A stretch of 64,000 nucleotides of DNA from Pachyseris speciosa (GCA_016490735.1 JAEMWC010000252.1:721001-785000); one strand, 5' to 3'; positions 45,874 through 56,173 are shown, numbered from the stretch's first letter. Notes: generated from the sequence alone by a model not told the origin. Made by a program: numbers and translations.

Positions 45874-47670
45874 TTAATTGAATGAAAAGCGCTCGTTGAC
45901 ACCGTGGGGATTAAGAGTGCCAATTTGAAAGATCAGTTTTTGCTCGAGATTTTTACGGCTTTCCGTGGTACCTTGATGTAGGGAAAGGCCGGAGATCGAC
46001 ATGTGTTGTTTGGAATGGTTAGGGAGATTAAAATGCCGAGCGACAGGTTTGGATGCGTCTTTGTCATCTTTCTCAACATCACGAAGATGTTCTCGGAATC
46101 GGTCACCTAGTCGTCTTCCTGTTTCGCCGATGTATAACTTTTTGCATAATGTGCAGGTTATGCAATAGATAACATTTGCGGAGGTACACGTGAAACGATC
46201 AGTGATCTTAACAGATCGCTTAGGGCCCGATATTTTGTCAGTGTTTTGAATGAAAGGACAAGTTTTGCATCGCGAGCGCGCGCATTTAAAAGTGCCAGGT
46301 TGTTCAGTCGTTTTGTATGCGCTTTTAACTAGAAAGTTACCTACATTTTTGTCGCGTTTGAATGAAATCAGCGGTGGTTCCGAAAAGATTCTAACAGTTT
46401 CTGGATCATTTTGCAGTATCTTAAAGTTATTAAGAATGATGGCTTTAACTGGGTTATTATGCGGGTGAAATGTGAGGGTGAATGGAATTCTGTCATTCTT
46501 TTCCTTTTGTGACGTCTGTAGTGCTGACTGTTGATCAATCTGCTGAGCGCGGTGATGGCCCGATTGAACTACAGAATCAGGATAGCCGCGTTTCTCGAAA
46601 AAATGGCACATTTCCTCTGATTTGTTGGAAAAATCAGAGTCATCACTACATAGACGTCGAAGTCTAAGAAATTGAGAATAGGGAATGGCGTTTTTGACAT
46701 GAGATGGATGTGAAAATGAATACAACAAATAACTGTGAGAATCGGTGGGTTTGTAGTGCACACTGGTACATAAACCGTTGCCGCTGATAAAAACTTTGAT
46801 ATCAAGAAAGGCCAGGGAAGTTTCCGAAATTTCCCAGGTATATTTTAGAGCCGGGTGAAAGGAATTAACGGCGCTTATAAATTGATAGATTTTCTCTTTG
46901 CTAGACGAAATTGCGCCGATACAGTCGTCAATGTAGCGACCGTAGAGTTCAGGTTTAGGACCGTTGTACTGATTGAAAAATTGGTACTCGACGTACCCTA
47001 CAAAAAGATTGGCGTAGCTAGGTCCCATTTTTGTGCCCATCGCTACACCATTAATTTGCTTGTAATAGTTATCAGCGAAAGAAAAACAGTTAAGTGTTAA
47101 AACTAGTTCAGCTAGGCGGAGTAGCGTTTCCGAGCTAGGTTCCTTGACGGTGCGTTGATCGAAAAAATACTTAAGTGCTTGAAGACCTTCGCCGTTAGGA
47201 ATGACAGTGTAAAGAGATGTAATATCCATGGTGGAAATTAGTTTGTCTTCGCCGGTGAAATTGAAATCGCGGAAAATTTCAAGTGCGTGTTGACTGTCTT
47301 TAATGTAAGATGGCAAAGATTTGACGATGGGCGCCATAATCTTGTCTAAATAGCTAGAAATGAGTTCGGTAGGGCAACTACAGGCAGAAACGATAGGTCG
47401 ACCCGGGTTGTTAGGTTTGTGGATTTTGGGTAAAAAGTAAATACACGAAGTTCTCGGAGTAGTTATGATGAGATTAGTAGCGGTAGCCGGCAATTCTTGT
47501 TTGACTATTAGGTCCTGAATCGTGTCTTTGACAATTTTTTGGTTGGTGGAAGTGAGATCCTTCTCGACTTTAGCATAAAAGGAGGTGTCAGAAAGTTGCC
47601 GCAAAGCTCCTTCTTTGTAAAGGTCGGACCGCCAAACTAAGTGATCTGTTAAGATCACTGATCGTTTCAC
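45874..47670 (-). CDS. PLE reverse transcriptase with GIY-YIG endonuclease (5'-truncated)
   Basis: 598 open codons. RT motifs: IYFLPKIHKP (about 77-86), motif A MDITSLYT (about 148-155), motif B GVAMGTKMGPSYANLF (about 208-223) and catalytic YIDD (about 246-249). A Cys-rich linker (CARSRCKTC) and a GIY-YIG endonuclease from about residue 500 (VIYCITCTLCKKLYIGETG, GDRFREHL) follow, the Penelope domain order. The first 10 or so residues come from antisense of the opposite arm, so the ATG is fortuitous and the true N-terminus is lost across the junction near 47645. Catalytic motifs look intact. Confidence 0.88.
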   Translation of the reverse strand: MKRSVILTDHLVWRSDLYKEGALRQLSDTSFYAKVEKDLTSTNQKIVKDTIQDLIVKQELPATATNLIITTPRTSCIYFLPKIHKPNNPGRPIVSACSCPTELISSYLDKIMAPIVKSLPSYIKDSQHALEIFRDFNFTGEDKLISTMDITSLYTVIPNGEGLQALKYFFDQRTVKEPSSETLLRLAELVLTLNCFSFADNYYKQINGVAMGTKMGPSYANLFVGYVEYQFFNQYNGPKPELYGRYIDDCIGAISSSKEKIYQFISAVNSFHPALKYTWEISETSLAFLDIKVFISGNGLCTSVHYKPTDSHSYLLYSFSHPSHVKNAIPYSQFLRLRRLCSDDSDFSNKSEEMCHFFEKRGYPDSVVQSGHHRAQQIDQQSALQTSQKEKNDRIPFTLTFHPHNNPVKAIILNNFKILQNDPETVRIFSEPPLISFKRDKNVGNFLVKSAYKTTEQPGTFKCARSRCKTCPFIQNTDKISGPKRSVKITDRFTCTSANVIYCITCTLCKKLYIGETGRRLGDRFREHLRDVEKDDKDASKPVARHFNLPNHSKQHMSISGLSLHQGTTESRKNLEQKLIFQIGTLNPHGVNERFSFN

Positions 47671-48170
47671 GTGTACCTCCGCAAATGTTATCTATTGCAT
47701 AACCTGCACATTATGCAAAAAGTTATACATCGGCGAAACAGGAAGACGACTAGGTGACCGATTCCGAGAACATCTTCGTGATGTTGAGAAAGATGACAAA
47801 GACGCATCCAAACCTGTCGCTCGGCATTTTAATCTCCCTAACCATTCCAAACAACACATGTCGATCTCCGGCCTTTCCCTACATCAAGGTACCACGGAAA
47901 GCCGTAAAAATCTCGAGCAAAAACTGATCTTTCAAATTGGCACTCTTAATCCCCACTGTATCAACGAGCGCTTTTCATTCAATTAATTTATTCCTGTTTT
48001 TCACGTTACCATGTTACCACCAATAGCGTAGCTCCATTTCCTGTATATAAACCATACACAACCCACAATTCCTCGATTCACTCCGACGAAGGGCTAACGC
48101 TCGAAACGTCAGCTAATCGAATCCCTGTACGGTGGTCAATTTATAAAACCAAATTTTCGTGTTTCACTTC

Positions 48171-48211
<41 letters not shown>

Positions 48212-48217
48212 TTTATT
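47646..48217 (+). pseudogene. PLE 3' fragment (GIY-YIG end), right arm of dimer 1
   Basis: Plus-strand copy of the endonuclease end, from codons for KITDRFTCTSANV through LYIGETGRRLGDRF to NERFSFN and a stop (TAA near 47985), then the 3' UTR. It contains no RT. Confidence 0.85.
48074..48124 (+). ncRNA. Hammerhead-like motif, right end of PLE dimer 1
   Basis: Same motif as at 45737-45788 on the opposite strand. One stem I position differs (GATTCA in place of GATTCG), weakening the outer pair. Confidence 0.55.
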
Positions 48218-48230
48218 CAATCTACGGATA

Positions 48231-48495
48231 GTATTTGAGTCAGATGTATACCTCTCTAAACCCAATAAAAATTATTAACTTTCATAAAGGTGTCCTGCTC
48301 CGCTAATTAGTATCCATTAACTTTCATACAGATCTCTACTGATTAACATCACAAACACGACAAACACAATCTATTGTTTCATTTCACAAGTAACATAAAA
48401 TATTCGCGTCCGACCTTTATGGGCTTTAAAACGTTTTGCCTGCGGCTCGCCGTTTTAACTGCCCATAAAGGTCTCCCGCTCATATTTTATGTATT
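48231..48495. mobile_element. Unclassified foldback repeat flanking PLE dimer 1
   Basis: Interrupts the GPCR-upstream repeat together with 45685-45721; PLE dimer 1 sits inside it. 'caagtaacataaaatatt' and 'aatattttatgtattactt'-type words form an inverted pair around an 'aaaacgtttt' centre (48386-48495). Confidence 0.5.
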
Positions 48496-49115
48496 ACTTA
48501 AAACGCTGGACAAAAAGGCCATGAAAGTACAGTTTGATTGGCAGAAAGAAAAAAAAATAATAGTGTGCTAAATGACTCTGTCGCACGATGCTGATACTCA
48601 AGCTTCTCCTATCTTTCAAAATATTTGCGTAATATAAAATATTTGCTTCTCAATAAAACAAGGGCTACGCCAAATTAGGGAAAATTCAAACGCAATGAAA
48701 TTCTTGGGATTTAGAAAAATGTATAAAATGACATAGTAACTTCCCAGGTCCGCGTATGGTTCGTTCACTCATTATTTTTTATTGCCTAATCTATATTCAA
48801 CAACGGCAAAAGCCAATGCGTAGCCTTATTTTCATGTTTGTACTCAAAATTATACCAATAGGAAAACCTGGTTTTACCTGAAACATATATCGTTTTACTA
48901 TATTTTAAATTAAAGCCACTCGCTACCTAAGTTTGGTAGCCATGATCCATCAAAGTTTTAGTGAAGGAAAGTTCTGGAAACTGGTGTTGGCCGCCTTTAT
49001 AGTATTTTAAATAAACAATCGACCGCCCACGTTAAAGTATGAAATATACATAGCTTGAGCTCAGGACAGTTAATCATTTGCAAGAGACAACGGAACCATT
49101 GGAAAGCGAACAAAC
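48496..49115 (+). repeat. GPCR-upstream repeat, receptor copy 2, right part
   Basis: Continues from 45684 (compare 3640-4266). It ends at the receptor start with 'tacatagcttgagctcagga' as in the other copies. Confidence 0.75.
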
Positions 49116-50069
49116 ATGAATTCAGACACAAATGGATCGAGCTGCTACGTTCCACCGAATCCTACTGCGCGGAAAGTAGGCGAGACTTTCGCTTGTTGTC
49201 TGATCTTTGTTGTTTCGTTGATCGGGAATCCCAGTATTGCATTTATAGTTTATAAAACGAAAAATATGCGAAAACCGATCAATTATTTCATCGTCAACAT
49301 GGCCATGTCAGACTTGCTGTATCCACTATTCGTGATTCCGTGGCAACTAACAGTTTTGTATTCGGACGGGGCTTGGGTTATCGTAGGCCCTTTAGGTCAG
49401 GCGTTGTGTAAGCTGGTTCCTTTCGTAACTTTCATTTCAGGAGGTGTGTCTATCTTGAGTCTAGTCCTAATAGCAGTGGATCGATGTGGAGCTGTGGTGT
49501 TTCCGCTGCGCTCGCCACTCATCAGTTTAAAGCTGTGCCCCTACTTAATTCTCGCCACCTGGATCGTCGCCGTGACCGGCCTCTCACCGATTCTATTTGG
49601 CTTCTTTGAGATGTTTGAATACGACAGAAATACGTTCTGCCAAAATGAGCAGGCCGGTACTCGCTATTATTTCGCTGTAATGGCTGTTGCAGGTGTTTAT
49701 CTGCCTCTCGTGGTGTTGATCATACTTTACTCCATCATCCTCATCAAACTGAAGTCACAAGTGGCTCCGGGCGAACAATCAGCCAGCGCTGAGAAACTGC
49801 GCGCGCGAAGAAACAGACACGTGCTGAGGATGTCATTCGCCATAGTGTTAGGATTTGCCTTGTGCTGGCTACCCTGGCATATTTTCAGACCGTTAACTAT
49901 TTTTAGTTCAGAAATTGAATGCTCTAAAAGTATTTCTTTCTATGTGTATAGAATAGCCGTTATTATGACCCTCACAAATTGTGCTATAAACCCTTGTATT
50001 TGCTTTATTTTTAGTGAAAATTACCGTCAAGGTTTGAAAAGGATTTTCAACTGTTTTGGCGAACAATGA
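49116..50069 (+). CDS. Class A GPCR, copy 2; DRC in place of DRY
   Basis: 317-residue intronless receptor collinear with the other two. N-terminal sequons are fewer: Asn6-Gly-Ser is kept, while Asn2 is followed by Ser-Asp and Asn15 by Pro-Thr. GN in TM1, Asp66, Cys98/ECL2 Cys, CWLPW in TM6 and NPCICF in TM7 are kept. Residues 122-124 are DRC where the paralogues have DRF, an unusual change in a G-protein coupling motif. It is the more diverged of the three intact copies and lies outside the large duplication. Confidence 0.9.
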   Translation: MNSDTNGSSCYVPPNPTARKVGETFACCLIFVVSLIGNPSIAFIVYKTKNMRKPINYFIVNMAMSDLLYPLFVIPWQLTVLYSDGAWVIVGPLGQALCKLVPFVTFISGGVSILSLVLIAVDRCGAVVFPLRSPLISLKLCPYLILATWIVAVTGLSPILFGFFEMFEYDRNTFCQNEQAGTRYYFAVMAVAGVYLPLVVLIILYSIILIKLKSQVAPGEQSASAEKLRARRNRHVLRMSFAIVLGFALCWLPWHIFRPLTIFSSEIECSKSISFYVYRIAVIMTLTNCAINPCICFIFSENYRQGLKRIFNCFGEQ

Positions 50070-50316
50070 GGTTGAGGGATAATCAACCCACAGTTTCAGT
50101 TGACGAAACAGGCGATATCGACGAACGATTTAATATGAGGTTTTTAATTTATGTGATAATGGTTAATAAAACACGAAAAGCAGTGGAGTAATTAGGACGT
50201 TTAAGGAATGCAGCCCCAAGTGTAGGCTGGTTTGAGCCTCTTTTTGTGGGTGCAAAGGGGCTTTTTGACTCAGTTGAGTATTCTTTACATGTAGAAAAGA
50301 TGTGTACAGCCCCCGA

Positions 50317-50705
50317 AATGATCCCCAACTTTGAAATGATCCCCAACCCTGAAATGATCCTCATCCCGAAATGATCCCTAACCCTGAAATGATCCCCAAA
50401 TGCAACCGTGAAATAATCCTTATCCCGAAATGATCCCTAACCCTGAAATGATCTCCAACCCTGAAATGATCCTCAACCGTGGCATGAGCCTCATCCCGAA
50501 ATGATCCCCAACCATGAAATGATCCCAACCCTGAAATGAGACCCAACCCTAAAAATGATCCTCATCCTGAAATGATCCTCATCCCGAAATTATCCTTACC
50601 CTTAAATGATCCCCAACCCTGAAATTATCTCCAAATCGACACCGAAATGATCCTTATCCCGAAATGATCCCAATTTTTCTCTTTGTCAATCCCGAAATGA
50701 TCTCC
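50317..50705. repeat. Minisatellite, GAAATGATCC units
   Basis: About two dozen degenerate units of 14-18 bp built on 'ccgaaatgatccycaaccct'. Open frames across it on the minus strand are low-complexity (IISGLGIISG repeats) and are not a gene. Confidence 0.92.
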
Positions 50706-50814
50706 AAGAAATGTGAGGAATGGCGATTAAACGTGGGACTGTGTATTGCTCAATAACAAGGGAAACTATTAAAAACCAATTTGGCGTATGTACGAACTAA
50801 ATCAACAGCTCGAA

Positions 50815-50958
50815 GTTGGCTTGTTAACTCAGTTGGTAGAGCACTGCACCAGTATATACGAACCAACTAAATGACCAGCTTCCCGTTGGCTTGTTAGCTC
50901 AGTTGGTAGAGCACTGCACCGGTATTGCAGAGCTCATAGATTCAAACCCCGTATAACC
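50815..50958 (+). repeat. tRNA-derived SINE head, partially duplicated
   Basis: A first, truncated head (TTAACTCAGTTGGTAGAGCA, 50822-50858) is followed after about 40 bp by a fuller one (TTAGCTCAGTTGGTAGAGCA, with B-box-like GATTCAAACCCC). Counterpart of 2801-2872; the extra half-head is specific to this copy. Confidence 0.65.
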
Positions 50959-51429
50959 GTTAATAGTTTTCAGGCTTTATTTTCACTATTGCTTAAGTAG
51001 CGGTCATAACTGCGATCATCACTTACATATTCATTCACTAATCGCAGTTTAAATATTTGATTTTCATATATCATAGTCATCATCAATAACACTTAGAATA
51101 ACGGGCATGCAGGGCAGAAACAAGCACGGTGACCACATCGTTTTATTGCATTTTGCCATTGTCCTAGGCATGACTATCAATTGTGCCGTGTTTGGAAAAA
51201 AAGATCACTGAGGGTATTCAAGGGAATTACTTTAAGCCCCCCTTAAAGTGAAGTGAAAGGAAGGAACTGAGGAAGGAAGGAAAGAAGTGAAGGGAAGTTC
51301 TGGAAACCGGTGTTAGCCACCTTTATGGTATTTAAATAAGGAATTATCCGCCCACGGAAACAATATGAAATACACATAAAAATTTGGTTTATCAACGGAG
51401 TTGATAATGTAAATTGACCACCGTAAAGG

Positions 51430-51480
51430 GATTCGATTAGCTGACGTTTCGAGCGTTAGCCCTTCGTCGGAGCGAATCGA
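51430..51480 (-). ncRNA. Hammerhead-like motif, left end of PLE dimer 2
   Basis: Same elements as at 45737-45788 (CCGACGA, GGGC/GCTC stem, GAAACGTC, GATTCG/CGAATC stem I). Confidence 0.6.
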
Positions 51481-51566
51481 GGAATAGTGGGTTCTGTGTG
51501 GTTTATATACAGAAAATGGAGCTACGCTATTGGTGGTAACATGGTAACGTGAAAAACATGAATAAA

Positions 51567-52667
51567 TTAATTGAATGAAAAGCGCTCGTTGATACAGTGG
51601 GGATTAAGAGTGCCAATTTGAAAGATCAGTTTTTGCTCGAGATTTTTACGGCTTTCCGTGGTACCTTGATGTAGGGAAAGGCCGGAGATCGACATGTGTT
51701 GTTTGGAATGGTTAGGGAGATTAAAATGCCGAGCGACAGGTTTGGATGCGTCTTTGTCATCTTTCTCAACATCACGAAGATGTTCTCGGAATCGGTCACC
51801 TAGTCGTCTTCCTGTTTCGCCGATGTATAACTTTTTGCATAATGTGCAGGTTATGCAATAGATAACATTTGCGGAGGTACACGTGAAACGATCAGTGATC
51901 TTAACAGATCGCTTAGGGCCCGATATTTTGTCAGTGTTTTGAATGAAAGGACAAGTTTTGCATCGCGAGCGCGCGCATTTAAAAGTGCCAGGTTGTTCAG
52001 TTGTTGTGAATGCGCTTTTAACTAGAAAGTTACCTACATTTTTGTCGCGTTTGAATGAAATCAGCGGTGGTTCCGAAAAGATTCTAACAGTTTCTGGATC
52101 ATTTTGCAGTATCTTAAAGTTATTAAGAATGATGGCTTTAACTGGGTTATTATGCGGGTGAAATGTGAGGGTGAATGGAATTCTGTCATTCTTTTCCTTT
52201 TGTGACGTCTGTAGTGCTGACTGTTGATCAATCTGCTGAGCGCGGTGATGGCCCGATTGAACTACAGAATCAGGATAGCCGCGTTTCTCGAAAAAATGGC
52301 ACATTTCCTCTGATTTGTTGGAAAAATCAGAGTCATCACTACATAGACGTCGAAGTCTAAGAAATTGAGAATAGGGAATGGCGTTTTTGACATGAGATGG
52401 ATGTGAAAATGAATACAACAAATAACTGTGAGAATCGGTGGGTTTGTAGTGCACACTGGTACATAAACCGTTGCCGCTGATAAAAACTTTGATATCAAGA
52501 AAGGCCAGGGAAGTTTCCGAAATTTCCCAGGTATATTTTAGTGCCGGATGAAAGGAATTAACGGCCGTTATAAATTGATTGATTTCCCCCTTGCTAGACG
52601 AAATTGCGCCGATACAGTCGTCAATGTAGCGACCGTAGAGTTCAGGTTTTTGAATCTTCACATCCAT
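51567..52667 (-). pseudogene. PLE RT (C-terminal part) plus GIY-YIG, left arm of dimer 2
   Basis: 366 codons starting a few residues before YIDD (about residue 16-19), lacking RT motifs upstream of it. The GIY-YIG endonuclease (LYIGETGRRLGDRF) and the C-terminus are intact. The first six residues are antisense of the other arm. Confidence 0.85.
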
Positions 52668-53497
52668 CTTATGTCAAAAACGCCATTCCCTATTCTCAAT
52701 TTCTTAGACTTCGACGTCTATGTAGTGATGACTCTGATTTTTCCAACAAATCAGAGGAAATGTGCCATTTTTTCGAGAAACGCGGCTATCCTGATTCTGT
52801 GGTTCAATCGGGCCATCACCGCGCTCAGCAGATTGATCAACAGTCAGCACTACAGACGTCACAAAAGGAAAAGAATGACAGAATTCCATTCACCCTCACA
52901 TTTCACCCGCATAATAACCCAGTTAAAGCCATCATTCTTAATACCTTTAAGATACTGCAAAATGATCCAGAAACTGCTAGAATCTTTTCGGAACCACCGC
53001 TGATTTCATTCAAACGCGACAAAAATGTAGGTAACTTTCTAGTTAAAAGCGCATTCACAACAACTGAACAACCTGGCACTTTTAAATGCGCGCGCTCGCG
53101 ATGCAAAACTTGTCCTTTCATTCAAAACACTGACAAAATATCGGGCCCTAAGCGATCTGTTAAGATCACTGATCGTTTCACGTGTACCTCCGCAAATGTT
53201 ATCTATTGCATAACCTGCACATTATGCAAAAAGTTATACATCGGCGAAACAGGAAGACGACTAGGTGACCGATTCCGAGAACATCTTCGTGATGTTGAGA
53301 AAGATGACAAAGACGCATCCAAACCTGTCGCTCGGCATTTTAATCTCCCTAACCATTCCAAACAACACATGTCGATCTCCGGCCTTTCCCTACATCAAGG
53401 TACCACGGAAAGCCGTAAAAATCTCGAGCAAAAACTGATCTTTCAAATTGGCACTCTTAATCCCCACGGTATCAACGAGCGCTTTTCATTCAATTAA
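52651..53497 (+). pseudogene. PLE C-terminal RT linker plus GIY-YIG, right arm of dimer 2
   Basis: Plus-strand copy beginning near the codons for HPSYVKNAIPYS, lacking the catalytic RT. The open frame extends upstream to 52604 only through antisense sequence. GIY-YIG is intact and the frame ends NERFSFN then TAA. Confidence 0.85.
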
Positions 53498-53584
53498 TTT
53501 ATTCCTGTTTTTCACGTTACCATGTTACCACCAATAGCGTAGCTCCATTTTCTGTATATAAACCACACAGAACCCACTATTCCT

Positions 53585-53635
53585 CGATTCGCTCCGACGA
53601 AGGGCTAACGCTCGAAACGTCAGCTAATCGAATCC
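53585..53635 (+). ncRNA. Hammerhead-like motif, right end of PLE dimer 2
   Basis: Same motif on the plus strand, with full stem I pairing. About 110 bp of 3' terminal sequence follow, ending at the target duplication. Confidence 0.6.
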
Positions 53636-53698
53636 CTTTACGGTGGTCAATTTACATTATCAACTCCGTTGATAAACCAAATTTTCGTGTTTCACTTC

Positions 53699-53744
<46 letters not shown>

Positions 53745-53747
53745 TTC

Positions 53748-54721
53748 ATGAAATACACATAGCTTGTTGCGGGGTGGAAAGGGACTTTTAGACTCACTTG
53801 ATTGTTCTTTATACGTAGAAAGGATCCAAAGCCCAATTTTGTCAGCGGTATTGGCCTAGATTGTTGCTTCATCCACGTGTGTCATGATTGAGACGCTCAC
53901 GTAAGAAACAAATGCGTTTCTACAGGTGCTCATTTGGAAAACAGTTTGAAAAAGTTGCCCACACGCTTTTTAGCATTCCCAAATTACATTGTTTTAAATT
54001 CCAGACGACGTTGATCTCGTCAAAGGCATTACGTTTTCCTGATGTAATGCGTTTTCGTGAAAACCTTCATAAAAGAAAACAGGTCCATATCCTTTGAGTT
54101 TAATTTAAAACGCTGGATAAAAAGGCCATGAAGCTTCCAGTTTGATTGGCAGTAAGAAAAAAATAATAGTGTTCTATATAAATGACTTATAGTTTGTCGT
54201 ACGATGCTGCTACTCAAGATTTTTCTGTCTTTTAAAATATTTGCGAAATATAAAATATTTGTTTCTCAATTTAACAAGGGCTACGCCAAATTAGGGAAAA
54301 TTCAAATGCAAATCTTGGGATTTAGAAAAATGTATAAAATGAGATATTAACTTCCCAGGTCCGTGCATGGTTCGTTCACTCATTAATTTTAATTTCCTAA
54401 TCTATATTCAACAACGGCACTAGCCAATATTGACACAGTCTTATTTTTATGTTTTTACTCAAAATTATACCAATACGAGAACCTTGTTTTACCTGAAACA
54501 CATATCGTTTTATTAAATATTAAATTAATTAAAAGCCACTTGCCACCTGAGTTTGGTAGCAAAGGAAAGTTCTCAGTGGAAACCGGTGTTGGCCACCTTT
54601 GTGGTACTGATTTAAATAAGGAATCGACCACCCACGTTAAAGTATTAAATATACATAGCTTGAGCTAAGGACAGGTAATTAATTTGCAAAAGACAAGGGA
54701 ACCACTGGAAGGCGAACAAAC
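53748..54721 (+). repeat. GPCR-upstream repeat, receptor copy 3
   Basis: Direct counterpart of 3288-4266, with few differences. Confidence 0.8.
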
Positions 54722-55675
54722 ATGAATTCAACCACAAATGGATCGAGCTGCTACGTTCCAGCGAATGCTACAGCGCGGAAAGTAGGAGAGACTTTCGCTT
54801 GCTGTGTGATCTTTGTTGTTTCGCTGGTCGGGAATCCCATCATTGCATTTATAGTTTATAAAACAAAAACTATGAGGAAACCAATCAATTATTTTATCGT
54901 CAACATGGCCATATCAGACTTCCTTTATCCAATATTCCTGATTCCGTGGCACCTAACAGTTTTGTATTCGGACGGGGCTTGGGTTATCGTTGGCCCTCTA
55001 GGTCAGACCGTGTGTAAGGTGGTTCCTTACTTAACTTTCATTTCATCCGGTGTGTCTATCTTGAGTCTAGTCCTAATAGCAGTGGATCGATTTGGAGCTG
55101 TGGTGTTTCCGCTGCGCTCGCCACTCATCAGTTCAAAGCTTTGTCCCTACTTCATTCTTGCCACCTGGATCGTCGCCGTGGCTGTCTTCTCGCCGATTCT
55201 ATTTGGTTTCTTTGAGATGTCTGAATACGAGGGACATACGTTCTGCCCAGATGGGCAGGCCGGTACTCGCTATTATTTTGCTGTAATGGCTGTTGTAGGT
55301 GTTTATCTGCCTCTCGTCGTGTTGATCATACTTTACTCGATCATCTTTATCAAACTGAAGTCACAGGAGGCGCCGGGCGAACAATCAGCCTACGCTGAAA
55401 AACTGCGCGCGCGAAGAAACAGACACGTGCTGAGGATGTCAATCGCCATAGTGTTAGGGTTTGCCTTCTGCTGGCTACCCTGGGATATTTTCAGACTGTT
55501 AACTTTTTTTAGTTTAGAAATTGAATGTTCTAGAAGTATTTATTACTATGTGTATACAATAACTGCTTTTATGGACCTCGCAAATTGTGCTATAAACCCT
55601 TGTATTTGTTTTATGTTTAGTGAAAATTACCGTCAAGGTTTGAAAAGGATCTTCAACTGTTTTGTCGCACTATGA
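54722..55675 (+). CDS. Class A GPCR, copy 3
   Basis: 317-residue intronless receptor, recent duplicate of the gene at 4267. N-glycosylation sequons (Asn2, Asn6, Asn15), GN, Asp66, Cys98 and ECL2 Cys175, DRF, CWLPW and NPCICF are all present. Several of the 20 hand-counted differences fall at likely ligand-side or TM positions (IPWHLTVLYSD here against IPWYLSVLYSN; LGFAFCWLPWD against LGCAFCWLPWH). No frameshift or stop, so both duplicates remain open although the neighbouring protease exons are decaying. Confidence 0.9.
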   Translation: MNSTTNGSSCYVPANATARKVGETFACCVIFVVSLVGNPIIAFIVYKTKTMRKPINYFIVNMAISDFLYPIFLIPWHLTVLYSDGAWVIVGPLGQTVCKVVPYLTFISSGVSILSLVLIAVDRFGAVVFPLRSPLISSKLCPYFILATWIVAVAVFSPILFGFFEMSEYEGHTFCPDGQAGTRYYFAVMAVVGVYLPLVVLIILYSIIFIKLKSQEAPGEQSAYAEKLRARRNRHVLRMSIAIVLGFAFCWLPWDIFRLLTFFSLEIECSRSIYYYVYTITAFMDLANCAINPCICFMFSENYRQGLKRIFNCFVAL

Positions 55676-55859
55676 GGTTGAGGCATAATCAACCTACAGT
55701 TTCAATTGAGTAACCAGGCGATACTGACGGAATATTTAATATGAAGTTTTTAAGTTATGTAATAATGGTTAACAAAACACGAAAAGACAATAGAGTAATT
55801 AGGCTGTTTATCAGCAGGATAGGGTGAAAAAAATTACAAACAAAAGTGCATAAATTTGG

Positions 55860-56084
55860 GAGCAGGGTTGGCCGGCAGTGGTGAGAGCGCTCGCCTTCCC
55901 GGGTGTGTCCCGGGTTCGATTCCCGGACTCGGCGTCATAAGTGGGCTGAGTCTGTTGGTTCTCTACTCTGCTCCGAGAGGTTTTTCTCCAGGTACTCCGG
56001 TTTTCCCCTCTCGCCAAAAACCAACATTTGATTTGATTTGATTTGATTTAGCGTTAATTGGTAAATGAAGAGCTACTATAAACC

Positions 56085-56138
<54 letters not shown>

Positions 56139-56140
56139 AT
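55860..56140 (+). repeat. tRNA-derived SINE with (tttga)n and (att)n tail, copy B
   Basis: Counterpart of 5402-5668. The att run is longer here (56087-56136). Same A and B boxes. Confidence 0.8.
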
Positions 56141-56173
56141 TTAAACATTGCGGTCCCGACTCTAGGCTAATTT

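Larger units (their letters stand above)
45735..48217. mobile_element. Penelope-like element, head-to-head inverted dimer 1
   Basis: The left arm (45735 to about 47645) is a PLE in minus orientation; the right arm (about 47646-48217) is the 3' end of a PLE in plus orientation. Both outer ends are element 3' ends with a hammerhead-like motif. A 13-bp target duplication, CAATCTACGGATA, flanks the whole unit (45722-45734; 48218-48230), so both arms arrived as one insertion. Confidence 0.88.
51378..53747. mobile_element. Penelope-like element, head-to-head inverted dimer 2
   Basis: Left arm in minus orientation (51378 to about 52650), right arm in plus orientation (about 52651-53747). Arms are about 1.1 kb and nearly identical, forming a long palindrome. 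Both outer ends are PLE 3' ends. A perfect 13-bp duplication ATGAAATACACAT lies at 51365-51377 and 53748-53760. Removing the element restores the GPCR-upstream sequence seen at 3288 in copy A. Confidence 0.92.

Noticed and set aside
50149..50546. Frames with IISGLG repeats
   Set aside because: Translations of the GAAATGATCC minisatellite.
52548..53003. Open frames antisense to the PLE arms
   Set aside because: They mirror the GIY-YIG/RT coding strand and arise from the inverted arrangement.
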